Origin: Brevundimonas fluminis
GTDB taxonomy: Bacteria; Pseudomonadota; Alphaproteobacteria; Caulobacterales; Caulobacteraceae
Direction: 5' to 3'
Assembly: GCF_003934285.1 (NCBI RefSeq)
Contig: NZ_RQWJ01000002.1
Coordinates: forward strand, 372,001-436,000
DNA: 64,000 nt
Notes under the pieces: generated by a model
What the model was told of the DNA's origin: nothing
Databases searched by the model: none
The model's input: the letters and a program-made list of their open reading frames with translations, nothing else
Translations under genes and position numbers: made by a program
Part shown: one piece after another, positions 53,182 to 61,833 of the stretch
Layout: each line of letters begins with the position of its first letter
Position numbering within the stretch: the first letter of the stretch is position 1

Positions 53182-53990
53182 TGCGCCAGTGGACCGTGGA
53201 CGCCTTTGCGGCCGGGCCCTTTCTGGGCAATCCGGCCTGCGTCGTGGAGCCGTTCGACCGGTGGCCGGACGGCGGCTGGATGCAGGCGCTGGCGCGAGAG
53301 AACAATCAGGCGGAGACCGCCTTCCTGCGCCGCACCGCCGACCCGGCCCGGTTCGACCTGCGCTGGTTCACGCCGGGGCAGGAGGTCGATCTGTGCGGCC
53401 ACGCCACCCTGGGCGCGGCCCACGCCCTGTGGGCCGAGATGGGTTCGGACGCGCCGGGCCTGGCCTTCGACACGCGCTCGGGACCGCTCTTCGTGCGGCG
53501 GATGGGCGACCTGTACGAGATGGACTTCCCCGCCGACGTTCCGCGCCCGTGCGGCGTTCCGCCCGGACTCACCGAGGCGCTGGGCACGACGCCCATGGAG
53601 ATTCTGGCCGGCCGCTACCTGGTGGTCGTCCTGCCCGACGCGGCCGCGGTCGACGCCGTGTCCCCGGATCTGAAGGCCCTGGCGACGGTGCGGGGCGAGG
53701 CGGGGGAGGCGGGGCACGTCATCGTCTGCGCGCCGGCCGAGCCCGCCGACGACGTGGACGTCGTCGACCGCTTCTTCGCTCCGGGCTGCGGCGTGGACGA
53801 GGACCCGGCGACGGGATCCGCCCACTGCATCCTGGCGCCCTTCTGGGCCGGGCGGCTGGGGCGGGCGACGGTGCGGTTCCGGCAGGTCTTCCCGACCCGC
53901 GGCGGCGAGATCGAGACCGAGGTTCGCGGCGACCGCGTGCTGCTGCGCGGCCGGGCGATCACCACGGTCGAGAGCCGCCTGCGGGTCTGA
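53181..53990 (+). CDS. PhzF family isomerase
   Basis: A 269-residue protein with the diaminopimelate-epimerase-like PhzF fold. The catalytic Glu45 (NNQAETAFL) sits exactly where it does in Phz[23 protein letters not shown] near 60-81 and [11 protein letters not shown] near 208-218 are the conserved blocks of the family. In phenazine producers PhzF isomerises dihydrohydroxyanthranilate; most other members, including this one with no phenazine cluster, have unknown isomerase or epimerase activity. Coupled to the nucleotidyltransferase gene by TGATG. Confidence 0.87.
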   Translation: MRQWTVDAFAAGPFLGNPACVVEPFDRWPDGGWMQALARENNQAETAFLRRTADPARFDLRWFTPGQEVDLCGHATLGAAHALWAEMGSDAPGLAFDTRSGPLFVRRMGDLYEMDFPADVPRPCGVPPGLTEALGTTPMEILAGRYLVVVLPDAAAVDAVSPDLKALATVRGEAGEAGHVIVCAPAEPADDVDVVDRFFAPGCGVDEDPATGSAHCILAPFWAGRLGRATVRFRQVFPTRGGEIETEVRGDRVLLRGRAITTVESRLRV

Positions 53991-53995
53991 GGCAT

Positions 53996-54030
53996 GAAGA
54001 AAGGGCGCGGACCCTTTCGGATCCGCGCCC
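53996..54030 (-). terminator. Intrinsic terminator between the PhzF gene and the helical exported protein gene
   Basis: GGGCGCGGA (54003-54011) and TCCGCGCCC (54022-54030) form a perfect 9-bp stem with a 10-base loop. On the minus strand the stem is followed by TTTCTTCAT, so it should terminate the gene at 54071-54478. The plus-strand side lacks a T-run but may still stop PhzF transcription. Confidence 0.8.
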
Positions 54031-54070
54031 TCGTACCTCCGGATTGGGGGTCGGAGGTCTTCGCGACCGC

Positions 54071-54478
54071 TTACCAGCGGCCGCGGTTGCGGTGATCGCG
54101 GTCGCGGCGCTCGATCCGGACGCGCTGCGACAGGCGGTCGAAGCGGTAGTCGAGATCGCGGGCTTCCTGACGCGACAGACCGTTGCGCGAATACTGGCGC
54201 TCCAGACGGACCAGGGCGTTCAGCTCGGCCCGCAGGCCCGAGGCCTCGCGGCGGGTCAGGGCGCCGTTGCGCACGCCCTGGTCGATGCGGCGATCGAGGT
54301 TGGCCACGCGACGGTGGATCGGCCGCCAGTTGCGGTCGTAGCCGTAGCCGGCGTTGCCGTAGCCATAGGCCTGGCCATAGGCGGGGGCCGTCCCGATGGT
54401 CACGCGAACCTGGGCGGCGGCCGGGACCGCGACCGAAGCCGCGGCCAGAGCGAGGGCGGGGATCAGGAACTTCTTCAT
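54071..54478 (-). CDS. Exported helical protein, candidate envelope-stress target
   Basis: A 135-residue protein with a signal peptide (MKKFLIPALALAAASVAVPAAAQ). A Gly/Tyr-rich linker (AYGQAYGYGNAGYGYD) is followed by a charged all-helical region: RVANLDRRIDQGVRNGALTR, then LRAELNALVRLERQYSRNGL, then RDLDYRFDRLSQRVR. The two LTRREA/LSRQEA elements, about 25 residues apart, look like an internal repeat. The layout recalls small periplasmic stress proteins, but no family is claimed. A strong ribosome-binding site (AAGGAGA) precedes ATG 54478. A candidate OmpR-family box lies 68-86 bases upstream, and a terminator follows. Confidence 0.75.
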   Translation of the reverse strand: MKKFLIPALALAAASVAVPAAAQVRVTIGTAPAYGQAYGYGNAGYGYDRNWRPIHRRVANLDRRIDQGVRNGALTRREASGLRAELNALVRLERQYSRNGLSRQEARDLDYRFDRLSQRVRIERRDRDHRNRGRW

Positions 54479-54545
54479 GGTGCGGTCTCCTTCGAAACGC
54501 TCGCCGGCCGGGGGGCCGACGTTGACCACAGAAAAGCGCAGCGCG

Positions 54546-54564
54546 CCTGAGCCGGGTCTGAACG
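54546..54564 (-). promoter_or_regulatory. Candidate OmpR-family box (imperfect direct repeat), divergent side
   Basis: On the minus strand, CGTTCAGA (54564-54557) is followed after CCC by GGCTCAGG (54553-54546), a 5-of-8 match in the same register, giving an 11-base period. The first 8-mer is identical to both copies at 54678-54696. It lies 68-86 bases upstream of the helical protein start. Confidence 0.5.
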
Positions 54565-54677
54565 ATGCGGTTAAGGGACGGTTCATCTGCATGAATTGTT
54601 CGAGAGGTCTCCCTCCGCCCTTTCTCGCGCGCGAGGCGGACGGGGTTGGGAAAACCCTGAAATGACTCTAGACCCGG

Positions 54678-54696
54678 CGTTCAGACGCCGTTCAGA
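54678..54696 (+). promoter_or_regulatory. Candidate OmpR-family box (perfect direct repeat) upstream of the regulator operon
   Basis: CGTTCAGA occurs twice, at 54678-54685 and 54689-54696, an exact 8-base direct repeat with an 11-base period (one helical turn). This is the spacing recognised by OmpR/PhoP-type dimers. It ends 23 bases before ATG 54720 and so could give autoregulation of the operon. Confidence 0.6.
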
Positions 54697-54719
54697 GCCG
54701 CGGGGTCAGAAAGTCCGAC

Positions 54720-54992
54720 ATGATCCGCCTGACCGCCCTTTTCGCCGCCGCCCTGCTGACCGCCGCCCCCGGCGCGGCGCAGGCGCGCGCCGCCGCGCCC
54801 GAGGCGGCCCACGTCCAGGCCCAGGACCCGCAGGCCGCGATCCGCACCGTCGAGCGCGGCCGCCCCGGCCGTCGCGTGGGCGTGCGCGTCGACGGCCAGA
54901 ACGTGGTCGTCGTCTGGGAATACCCCGGCGGCCGCGTGGTCGAGATCGTGGTCGACGGCCGCACCGGCCGCATTCTGGGAGAGCGCGGATGA
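54720..54992 (+). CDS. Small exported PepSY-like protein (FeuN-like position)
   Basis: A 90-residue protein. The signal peptide is MIRLTALFAAALLTAAPGAA, cleaved near AQA (residue 22). The C-terminal half, GRRVGVRVDGQNVVVVWEYPG then VVEIVVDGRTGRILGERG, is a PepSY-like strand-helix-strand unit ending in the typical DGRTGRIL. The stop overlaps the response regulator start (ATGA). In Sinorhizobium meliloti a small periplasmic protein, FeuN, encoded just upstream of feuPQ restrains the FeuQ kinase; this gene has the same size, location and export signal. Homology to FeuN is inferred from position, not shown. Confidence 0.75.
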   Translation: MIRLTALFAAALLTAAPGAAQARAAAPEAAHVQAQDPQAAIRTVERGRPGRRVGVRVDGQNVVVVWEYPGGRVVEIVVDGRTGRILGERG

Positions 54993-55669
54993 GGGTCCTT
55001 CTGGTCGAGGACGACGTCGACCTGTCGCGCCAGCTGAAGGGCGCGCTTTCCGACGCCGGCTATGCCGTGGACCACGCCGCCGACGGCGAGGAGGCGCATT
55101 TCCTCGGCGACACCGAGCCCTATGACGTGATCGTTCTGGATCTCGGCCTGCCGAAGATCGACGGCGTGTCGGTGCTGGAGCGCTGGCGCCGCGAGGGCCG
55201 GACGACGCCGGTCCTGATCCTGACCGCGCGCGGGGCATGGTCGGACAAGGTGTCGGGCTTCGACGCCGGCGCCGACGACTATCTGACGAAGCCCTTCCAC
55301 ACCGAGGAGCTGCTGGCGCGCCTGCGCGCCCTGCTGCGGCGCTCGGCCGGCATCGCCTCGGCGACCCTGACGTGCGGCGCGCTGCGTCTGGATCCGCGCG
55401 CGGCGCGGGCCAGCGTCGACGGCGAGCCGCTGCGCCTGACAAGTCTGGAATACCGCCTGCTGCACTATCTGATGATGCATCAGGGCCGGGTGATCAGCCG
55501 CACGGAGCTGGTCGAGCACCTGTACGATCAGGACTTCGATCGCGATTCCAACACCATCGAGGTGTTCGTCGGCCGGCTGCGCAAGAAGATCGGCGCCGAC
55601 CGCATCGAGACCGTGCGCGGTCTGGGCTATCGGCTGACCCCCCTGCCCGGCGAGGCGGACGCGGCGTGA
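54989..55669 (+). CDS. OmpR/PhoP-family response regulator (FeuP-like)
   Basis: A transcription factor of 226 residues. The receiver domain has acidic residues MRVLLVEDDVD, phospho-acceptor Asp51 in VIVLDLGLPK, Thr in LTARG, and Lys101 in LTKPFH. A C-terminal winged helix (about 128-220) has the typical LTSLEYRLLHYLMMHQGRVISRTEL and NTIEVFVGRLRKKIG segments. The gene overlaps its neighbours on both sides (ATGA upstream, GTGA downstream), so it forms a three-gene unit with the small exported protein and the kinase. It is the likely reader of the two 8-base boxes upstream. Confidence 0.94.
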   Translation: MRVLLVEDDVDLSRQLKGALSDAGYAVDHAADGEEAHFLGDTEPYDVIVLDLGLPKIDGVSVLERWRREGRTTPVLILTARGAWSDKVSGFDAGADDYLTKPFHTEELLARLRALLRRSAGIASATLTCGALRLDPRAARASVDGEPLRLTSLEYRLLHYLMMHQGRVISRTELVEHLYDQDFDRDSNTIEVFVGRLRKKIGADRIETVRGLGYRLTPLPGEADAA

Positions 55670-57081
55670 CAGCGGCCCGGGGGGGCGCGCTGAACGACTG
55701 GGGGCGCTGGTTCGGACGCCCCGGCCGGTCGCTGACCCGACGCCTGATCTGGCTGGCCTCGGCGTGGATTCTGGCCGCCCTGCTGGCCACGGGGCTGGTC
55801 CTGACCCACACCTTCAAGGAATCGGCCCTGCGCCGGCTGAGCGCCGACCTGGCGGACATGCTGGATCAGGTGCTGCTGGCGACCGAGGTCTCGGCCGGCG
55901 GCGTGACGTCGCGCCAGCTCAGCGACCAGTCGACGCTGAATCTGTTCGGCGGCGCCTACTGGCAGGTGACGGAGCCGGTCGGGGAGGGCCGGCTGCGGCT
56001 GCTGACGAAGTCTGCGTCGCTGTGGGACCAGAGCCTGATCGTGCCGCCGGAGCTTCCGGGTATGCTGGCGGCCGCGGCGGGCGAGACCATCAGCTTCAAC
56101 GCCGCCGGGCCGGACGGCGCCCCGCTGCGCGTCGCCGCCACCCAGAAGCGGCTGTCCGGGCGCGACCTGGTCTTCATGTCCGCCGTGGACCGGACCGCGG
56201 TGGACGCCGACGTGCGCCAGTTCTCGACCGTGGCGTGGACCGCGCTGGCGCTGCTGGGTCTGGGCCTGGTGATCGCCGTCTTCCTGCAGGTGCAGATCGG
56301 CCTGCGGCCGCTGTTCGCCCTGCGCAACGAGATCGCGGACGTCCGCAAGGGCAAGGCCTCGCGCATCGCCGGGGACTATCCGCTGGAAATCGCGCCGCTG
56401 GCGCAGCAGGTGAACCGGCTGCTGGACCACAATCAGGACGTGGTGGAGCGGCAGCGCACCCACGTCGGCAATCTGGCCCACGCCCTGAAGACGCCGCTGT
56501 CCGTCATGCTGACCGAGGCGGAGGGCCGCGGCGACCAGCTGGCCGAGGTGGTGCGCCGCCAGAGCGAGGCGATGCGCGGGCAGGTCGAGCACCACCTGCG
56601 CCGCGCCCGCGCCGCCGCCCGGGCGCAGGGGCTGGGCGAGCGGACCCCCGTCGCCGAGGTGCTCGACGAGATGGCCGTGATGCTGGAGCGCGTCTTCCAG
56701 TCCAAGGGGGTGGAGATCGACTGGCGCGCGCCGGACGATCTGCATTTCCTCGGCGAGCGGCAGGATCTGCAGGAGATCCTGGGCAATCTGATCGAGAACG
56801 CCTGCAAGTGGTGCGACCGTCGGGTCCGGGTCTCGGCCGGCGGCACCGGTCTGGGCTGGATGGTGGCGGTGATCGAGGACGACGGCCCGGGCGTGCCCGC
56901 CGACCGGCTGGAGACGATGCTGAAGCGCGGCGAACGGATGGACGAGAGCGCCCCGGGGTCGGGGCTGGGCCTCGCCATAGTCGACGACCTGGCGCGGGCC
57001 TATGGCGGGCGGCTGGTGCTGGGGGCCAGCGATCTGGGCGGGCTGAAGGCCACGCTGGACCTGCCGGCCGCCGAAGCTTGA
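55666..57081 (+). CDS. Sensor histidine kinase (FeuQ/PhoQ-like)
   Basis: An inner-membrane kinase of 471 residues from GTG 55666, which overlaps the regulator stop. The first membrane helix is at about 26-48 and the second at about 188-210, leaving a periplasmic sensor of about 140 residues. The cytoplasmic part has a HAMP-like linker, phospho-acceptor His272 in LAHALKTPLSV, an N-box ENACKW and the ATP lid GSGLGLAIV. The HALKTPL motif is typical of PhoQ/FeuQ-type kinases. The periplasmic domain would be the contact site for the small exported protein. Confidence 0.92.
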   Translation: MTAARGGALNDWGRWFGRPGRSLTRRLIWLASAWILAALLATGLVLTHTFKESALRRLSADLADMLDQVLLATEVSAGGVTSRQLSDQSTLNLFGGAYWQVTEPVGEGRLRLLTKSASLWDQSLIVPPELPGMLAAAAGETISFNAAGPDGAPLRVAATQKRLSGRDLVFMSAVDRTAVDADVRQFSTVAWTALALLGLGLVIAVFLQVQIGLRPLFALRNEIADVRKGKASRIAGDYPLEIAPLAQQVNRLLDHNQDVVERQRTHVGNLAHALKTPLSVMLTEAEGRGDQLAEVVRRQSEAMRGQVEHHLRRARAAARAQGLGERTPVAEVLDEMAVMLERVFQSKGVEIDWRAPDDLHFLGERQDLQEILGNLIENACKWCDRRVRVSAGGTGLGWMVAVIEDDGPGVPADRLETMLKRGERMDESAPGSGLGLAIVDDLARAYGGRLVLGASDLGGLKATLDLPAAEA

Positions 57082-57155
57082 CCGTTTCACTTCCTTAACC
57101 CTGTCGGTTCACCCTGCGGGCCTCCGGGTTCCGCGCCCGGCCGGTGGAGTGAGGA

Positions 57156-58505
57156 ATGGCGGCGCTTTCGACCGCGCACAGGGCGGCTCTGACGGCCCTC
57201 GTCGACCAGTGTCCGGACGCGGTCCTGACGCGGCTGGTCCGCGTCGTGCCCCAGATGGGCGGCGGCGAGCGCGCCGGGGAGCTGATGGCCATCCTCGAGG
57301 AGGCGATGCGCAACCGGCGCCGCCGGGCCGTGGCCTTTTCTCCCCTGTTGCCGCTGTTCCAGCCGCGCGAGGACGGGGTCGAGGGCCTGACGTTTCCGCG
57401 CGTCCTGCTGGGCCGGCTCTGGTCCGCGGGAGTTCAGGGCCAGGAAGCCCACCTGCCGCTGCTCGACGAGCGCGACGGGTCGGCCGATCGCGTCGCCGAC
57501 CGGCTGTGCCGCGCCGCCGCCGGCGCCCTGCGCGACCGTCCCGAGCAGATCTGGCCGACCGGCCTGACGCCCGAAACCCGCGAGCGGGACCTGGCCGAGC
57601 TGGCCGGCTGTCTGGACCTGGCCCCGCTGGCGCGTCAGGCGGCCCGGCAGTTGCCCGACTGGCTGAAGGCCGGCGGCGACGACCGGACGGACCTGCGCCT
57701 GCTGCTGAAGGACGCCGCGGCGGTGGCTCCGGACGGCGCGACCCGGCTGATCGAGATCCTGTTCGCCCATCTGGCCGAGGCGCCGGCCATCCTGCGCATC
57801 GTCACCCGCAGCTCGGCCGCCGCGGCGCGCGAGGAGTTTCTCGAGGGCTCGGAACTGGCGGACTTCGTGGCCCGCATCGTCCGCGCCGTGCGGGTCCGCA
57901 CCGAGGGCGCCGTCTTCGACCCGGACGGCGGGGAGGAGGCCGTGGCCGCGACGGTGGACGGCCTGCGCTGGGCCGCCGACGCCCTGACCCAGATCGACAT
58001 CAGCCTGGAGACCGATCCGGCGGGCGACTGGAGCCGCGAGATCGGCGTCGTGCGGCGGGGACTGACCGCGCGGCTGGGCGTCTGGATGCGCGACGCGGAC
58101 CGCGCCGTCCGCGCCGCCGCGCCGCGCGCGCGCGTACGGCTGGGCGGCGGGAGGAACAGCCGCCAGGCCCCGGATTTCGAGACCCCGCTGGACCCTGCCG
58201 CGGCGCGACGGGCGGTGGCCCATGCCGCCTTCCTGTCGGCGCTGCGCGGGCCGGCGGCCACCTTCGGCTGCGAAGGCGACCGCAAGTCCAGTCTGGAGGC
58301 GGCGACCAGCGAACTCTCGGACTGGGCCGACGAGGCGATTCACGCCGTCAACGCCGGCGACGTCCCGGACGAGGACGCGGCGCTGGCGCGGATCGCGCAC
58401 GTGGCCGACGTGCTGGCCGCGCTGGAGGCGGCGGACGCCGCCCGGACCGTGCGGCGGCGACTGGCGGTGGCCGGCGCGCATCAGGCCGAGGCGCGCTCCG
58501 CCTGA
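57156..58505 (+). CDS. Hypothetical helical cytoplasmic protein
   Basis: A 449-residue protein with no signal peptide or membrane span. It is Ala/Arg/Leu-rich and predicted helical throughout, with repeated short helices rather than an enzyme motif. The start MAALSTAHRAALTALVDQCPD and blocks such as DLAPLARQAARQLPDWLKA and LTARLGVWMRDADRAVRAAAP show no known catalytic signature. The family is not recognised. It lies between the two-component system and the cytochrome c maturation genes on the same strand, after a gap of 74 bases that holds a CTTAACC element. The G+C-rich coding bias is normal for the region. Confidence 0.7.
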   Translation: MAALSTAHRAALTALVDQCPDAVLTRLVRVVPQMGGGERAGELMAILEEAMRNRRRRAVAFSPLLPLFQPREDGVEGLTFPRVLLGRLWSAGVQGQEAHLPLLDERDGSADRVADRLCRAAAGALRDRPEQIWPTGLTPETRERDLAELAGCLDLAPLARQAARQLPDWLKAGGDDRTDLRLLLKDAAAVAPDGATRLIEILFAHLAEAPAILRIVTRSSAAAAREEFLEGSELADFVARIVRAVRVRTEGAVFDPDGGEEAVAATVDGLRWAADALTQIDISLETDPAGDWSREIGVVRRGLTARLGVWMRDADRAVRAAAPRARVRLGGGRNSRQAPDFETPLDPAAARRAVAHAAFLSALRGPAATFGCEGDRKSSLEAATSELSDWADEAIHAVNAGDVPDEDAALARIAHVADVLAALEAADAARTVRRRLAVAGAHQAEARSA

Positions 58506-58568
58506 GGCCGCCGGGGTGCGACGCCGGGCCGTTTCCGTCCGTCGCCCGATTGGTCTAGAGCGTCGCCC

Positions 58569-59390
58569 ATGTTCGCCTTCTGGGGCCTGACCGGCCTGGC
58601 GGCCGCAGGGGCCGTCCTCCTGATCCTGAGCTTCGCCCGACGCGCCGAACTGGCGCGCGACGCCGCCGTGGCCGACGACGGCCCGGCGCGCGAGCTGGCC
58701 GAGCTGGAGCGGCTGAAGGCGCGCGGCCTGCTGGACGAGGCGGGCTTCGCCCTGGCGCGGACCGAGGTGGCGCGGCGCGCCCTGGCCGCCGAACCCGAGA
58801 CGGCGCCGGCCGCGGCGGGCGCGCGGACCCGACGCTGGATTCCGGTCGGGGCCGCCGCCGCGGTGCTGGCGGCCGGGGCGCTGTACGTCTTCCTGGGGCG
58901 CCCCGGCATGCCGGATCAGCCCATGACCGCCCGGGTGGCGCAGTGGGCCGCCGCGCCGCAGACGCTGGACGCCCCCCGGGTCGCGGCGGTGATGGCGGAG
59001 GCGGTGCGGCGCGATCCCGACGACCCGCAGGCCCTGGCCCTGCTGGGCGCGGCGCGGTTCGAGGCGGGCGATCCGGTCGGGGCGGCGTCGGCCTTCCGAC
59101 GTCTGCTGGCCCTGCGGCCCGAGGACGCCCAGGCTTGGGCGCGGCTGGGCGAGAGTCTGGTGCGCGCCGCGGAAGGTCGCATCGACGGCGACGCCGAGGC
59201 CGCCTTCCGCGAGGCGCTGCGGCTGGACCCGAACCAGCTGGGCGCCCGCTATTTCCTCGGCGAGGCGGCGCTGGAACGCGGCGATGCGGCGGCGGTGCGC
59301 GACGTCTGGGGGCCGCTGATCGCCGCCCTCGACCCCGCCGACCCCCGGCGCGCCGATCTGGTCGCGCGGATGCCGGGGGGCGGGTCGTGA
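58569..59390 (+). CDS. ccmI: Cytochrome c maturation protein CcmI (CycH)
   Basis: A haem-lyase accessory protein of 273 residues that presents apocytochrome c to the CcmF/CcmH complex. An N-terminal membrane helix (about 3-20) and a second (about 97-117, IPVGAAAAVLAAGALYVFLG) flank a short loop with a LERLKARGLLDEAGFALARTE segment typical of CcmI. The C-terminal periplasmic part (about 140-265) has tetratricopeptide repeats such as PQALALLGAARFEAGDPVGA. It is first of the cycHJKL unit. The stop overlaps ccmE by GTGA. Confidence 0.9.
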   Translation: MFAFWGLTGLAAAGAVLLILSFARRAELARDAAVADDGPARELAELERLKARGLLDEAGFALARTEVARRALAAEPETAPAAAGARTRRWIPVGAAAAVLAAGALYVFLGRPGMPDQPMTARVAQWAAAPQTLDAPRVAAVMAEAVRRDPDDPQALALLGAARFEAGDPVGAASAFRRLLALRPEDAQAWARLGESLVRAAEGRIDGDAEAAFREALRLDPNQLGARYFLGEAALERGDAAAVRDVWGPLIAALDPADPRRADLVARMPGGGS

Positions 59391-59857
59391 GCTGGTTGCC
59401 GAAGTCGCCGAAGGCCCGTCGCCGCCTTTGGGTCGTTCTGGCGGTCGGTCCCCTGCTCGCGGCGGCCGTCGGCCTGTCGCTGTGGGCCATGCGCGACGGG
59501 GTGACCTTCTTCGTCACGCCGTCGGAGGCGACGGTCGAGGCCGCGCCGGCCGGGCGGCACGTGCGGCTGGGCGGGCTGGTCGAGGCCGGCAGCGTCTCGC
59601 GCGACGCCGACGGCACGGTGCGGTTCCGGGTCGGCGACGGGGCCGCGACGACGCAGGTCGTCTTCCGGGGCGATCTGCCGGACCTGTTCCGCGAGGGACA
59701 GGGCATCGTCGCGGAGGGCGCCTTCCGCGACGACCGCAGCTTCGAGGCGACGCAGGTGCTGGCCAAGCACGACGAGACCTACATGCCCCGTGAGGTGGCC
59801 GAGAAGCTGAAGGCGCGCGGCGAGTGGCGGCCCGAGACCGGGAGCCCCGAACTGTGA
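59387..59857 (+). CDS. ccmE: Cytochrome c maturation haem chaperone CcmE (CycJ)
   Basis: A membrane-anchored periplasmic haem chaperone of 156 residues. An N-terminal helix (about 14-34) anchors an OB-fold domain that starts with GVTFFVTPSEA. The covalent haem-binding His and the axial Tyr are in LAKHDETYMP near residues 125-134. Haem is handed from CcmC to CcmF. The start GTG 59387 overlaps the ccmI stop and the stop overlaps ccmF. Confidence 0.95.
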   Translation: MSWLPKSPKARRRLWVVLAVGPLLAAAVGLSLWAMRDGVTFFVTPSEATVEAAPAGRHVRLGGLVEAGSVSRDADGTVRFRVGDGAATTQVVFRGDLPDLFREGQGIVAEGAFRDDRSFEATQVLAKHDETYMPREVAEKLKARGEWRPETGSPEL

Positions 59858-61833
59858 CCGCCGAGTTCGGGTCCTTCTGCCTGATCCTGAGCCTGACGCT
59901 GGCCGTGGCCTGGACCGGGTTCGCCGTCGCGGGACGGATGCGGAACGGGGCCCTGATGACCGGCGCGGCGCAGGGAGCGGCGATCGCCTGCTTCGGCGCG
60001 CTGACGCTGGCGTTTCTGGCGCTGATCCTCGCCTTCTGGACCTCGGACTTCTCGCTGGCGGTCGTGGCGAACAACAGCCACGTCGACAAGCCGGCGCTCT
60101 ACAAGGTGGCCGGCGCCTGGGGGAACCACGAGGGGTCGCTGCTGCTGTGGTGCCTCGTCATGGCCGGCTTCGGCGCCCTGCTGGCCGGCGCGCGCGGCCT
60201 CAGCTTCCGGCTGAAGACGTCCGCGGTCGCGGCGCAGGGGGCGCTGACGACCCTGTTCGTCGGCTTCGCCGTCTTCACCTCCAGCCCCTTCGCCCGGCTG
60301 GACGATCCGCCGGTGGTGGGGCTGGGGCTGAACCCCCTGTTGCAGGACCCGGCCCTCGCCCTGCACCCGCCGCTCCTTTACGGCGGCTACGTGGGTCTGT
60401 CGGTGTGCTTCTCGCTGGCGGTCGCGGCGCTGATCGAGGGCAGGGCCGGCTCGGCCATGTGGCCGGCCTGGGGGCGTTGGGTGCGGCCGTGGGCGCTGGC
60501 GTCGTGGGCGCTGCTGACCGTCGGCATCGCCCTAGGCAGCTTCTGGGCCTACTACGAGCTGGGCTGGGGGGGCTGGTGGTTCTGGGACCCGGTCGAGAAC
60601 GCCAGCTTCATGCCGTGGCTGGCGGCGGCGGCCCTGCTGCATTCGGCGGTGGTGACCGAGCGGCGCGGCGCGCTGGCGGGCTGGACCACATTCCTGGCCA
60701 TCCTCGCCTTCACTTTCTCCATGCTGGGGGCGTTTCTGGTGCGGTCGGGCGTGCTGACCAGCGTGCACGCCTTCGCGGTCGATCCCGAGCGGGGGATGGC
60801 GCTGCTGGGCATCCTCGGCGTCGCGGCGGGCGCGGCCTTCGCCCTGTTCGCCTGGCGGGCGCCGAAGCTGACGCCGGGCGGCGCCTTCGCCCCCGTGAGC
60901 CGCGAGGCGGCGCTGGTGCTGAACAACCTGTTCCTGACCGTGGCCGCCGCGACGGTGCTGCTGGGCACCCTCTATCCCCTGATCCTCGAGGCGGCGACCG
61001 GCGAGACCATCTCGGTCGGCCCGCCCTATTTCGCCCTGACCTTCGTGCCGCTGATGACGGCCATGGCCCTGATCCTGCCGGCCGGTCCGCTGCTGGCGTG
61101 GAAGCGCGGCGACCTGAAGGGCGTGGGACAGCGCCTGATGCTGGCGGCCGGCCTGTCGGTGGCGGTGGGTCTTCTGGCGCTGTCCGTCTGGAGCCCGGCC
61201 CGCGCCCTGACGGCGCTGGGCGCCGCGGTGGCGGCGTGGCTGGTCCTGGGGTCGATCAGCGAGGTGGCCGACCGCGTCCGCCTGTTCCGCGCGCCGGCGG
61301 CGGAGACGGCGCGCCGGGCGAAGGCCCTGCCCCTGTCGGCGTGGGGCACGACGCTGGCCCACCTGGGACTGGGGCTGTTCGTGCTGGGCGCGGCGCTCGA
61401 GACCGGCCTGAAGACCGAGCGGCAGGCCATTCTGCCCGTCGGGGGCGAGATCGCGGCCGGTCCCTACGTCGCACGGGTCGAGCAGGTCGGCGTGGTCGAG
61501 GGGCCGAACTTCCTCGCCGAACGGGCGACCTTCACCGTGCGGACGGTGGATGGACGTGCGGCACGCACCGTGACGGCGGAGCGCCGCTTCTTCCCCGCCG
61601 GGGGGCAGACGACGACCGAGGTCGGACTGGATTTCCGCGGGCTGGACGACGTCTATCTGACGGTGGGCGAGCGGGCCGCGACGGCGGACGGCGATCGCGC
61701 GTGGAGCGTGCGGATGGCGCACAATCCGATGGCCCGGCTGATCTTCCTGGGACCGGCCATCATGGCGCTGGGCGGCCTGCTGTCGTTGCTGGACCGGCGG
61801 CTGCGCCGGGCGCCGACGCGGAGGCGCGGATGA
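59854..61833 (+). CDS. ccmF: Cytochrome c haem lyase subunit CcmF (CycK)
   Basis: A large membrane protein of 659 residues with about 15 helices. It attaches haem to the CxxCH motif of apocytochromes. The WWD domain GWGGWWFWDPVENASFMPWL near residues 230-249 binds haem. WGNHEGSLLLW near 89-99 and HPPLLYGGYVG near 171-181 are conserved blocks with axial His. GTG 59854 overlaps the ccmE stop and the stop overlaps ccmH (ATGA). Confidence 0.96.
   Translation: MTAEFGSFCLILSLTLAVAWTGFAVAGRMRNGALMTGAAQGAAIACFGALTLAFLALILAFWTSDFSLAVVANNSHVDKPALYKVAGAWGNHEGSLLLWCLVMAGFGALLAGARGLSFRLKTSAVAAQGALTTLFVGFAVFTSSPFARLDDPPVVGLGLNPLLQDPALALHPPLLYGGYVGLSVCFSLAVAALIEGRAGSAMWPAWGRWVRPWALASWALLTVGIALGSFWAYYELGWGGWWFWDPVENASFMPWLAAAALLHSAVVTERRGALAGWTTFLAILAFTFSMLGAFLVRSGVLTSVHAFAVDPERGMALLGILGVAAGAAFALFAWRAPKLTPGGAFAPVSREAALVLNNLFLTVAAATVLLGTLYPLILEAATGETISVGPPYFALTFVPLMTAMALILPAGPLLAWKRGDLKGVGQRLMLAAGLSVAVGLLALSVWSPARALTALGAAVAAWLVLGSISEVADRVRLFRAPAAETARRAKALPLSAWGTTLAHLGLGLFVLGAALETGLKTERQAILPVGGEIAAGPYVARVEQVGVVEGPNFLAERATFTVRTVDGRAARTVTAERRFFPAGGQTTTEVGLDFRGLDDVYLTVGERAATADGDRAWSVRMAHNPMARLIFLGPAIMALGGLLSLLDRRLRRAPTRRRG

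Noticed and set aside
53181..53990. Phenazine biosynthesis gene cluster
   Set aside because: Only a lone PhzF-family gene is present; no phzA, B, D, E or G neighbours occur, and PhzF homologues are common outside phenazine producers.
57091..57100. CtrA-type binding site (TTAA-N7-TTAA) ahead of the hypothetical gene at 57156
   Set aside because: Only one TTAA half-site (CCTTAACC) is present; the second half at the right spacing is missing. Similar single halves occur near 10194, 50583 and 54571.
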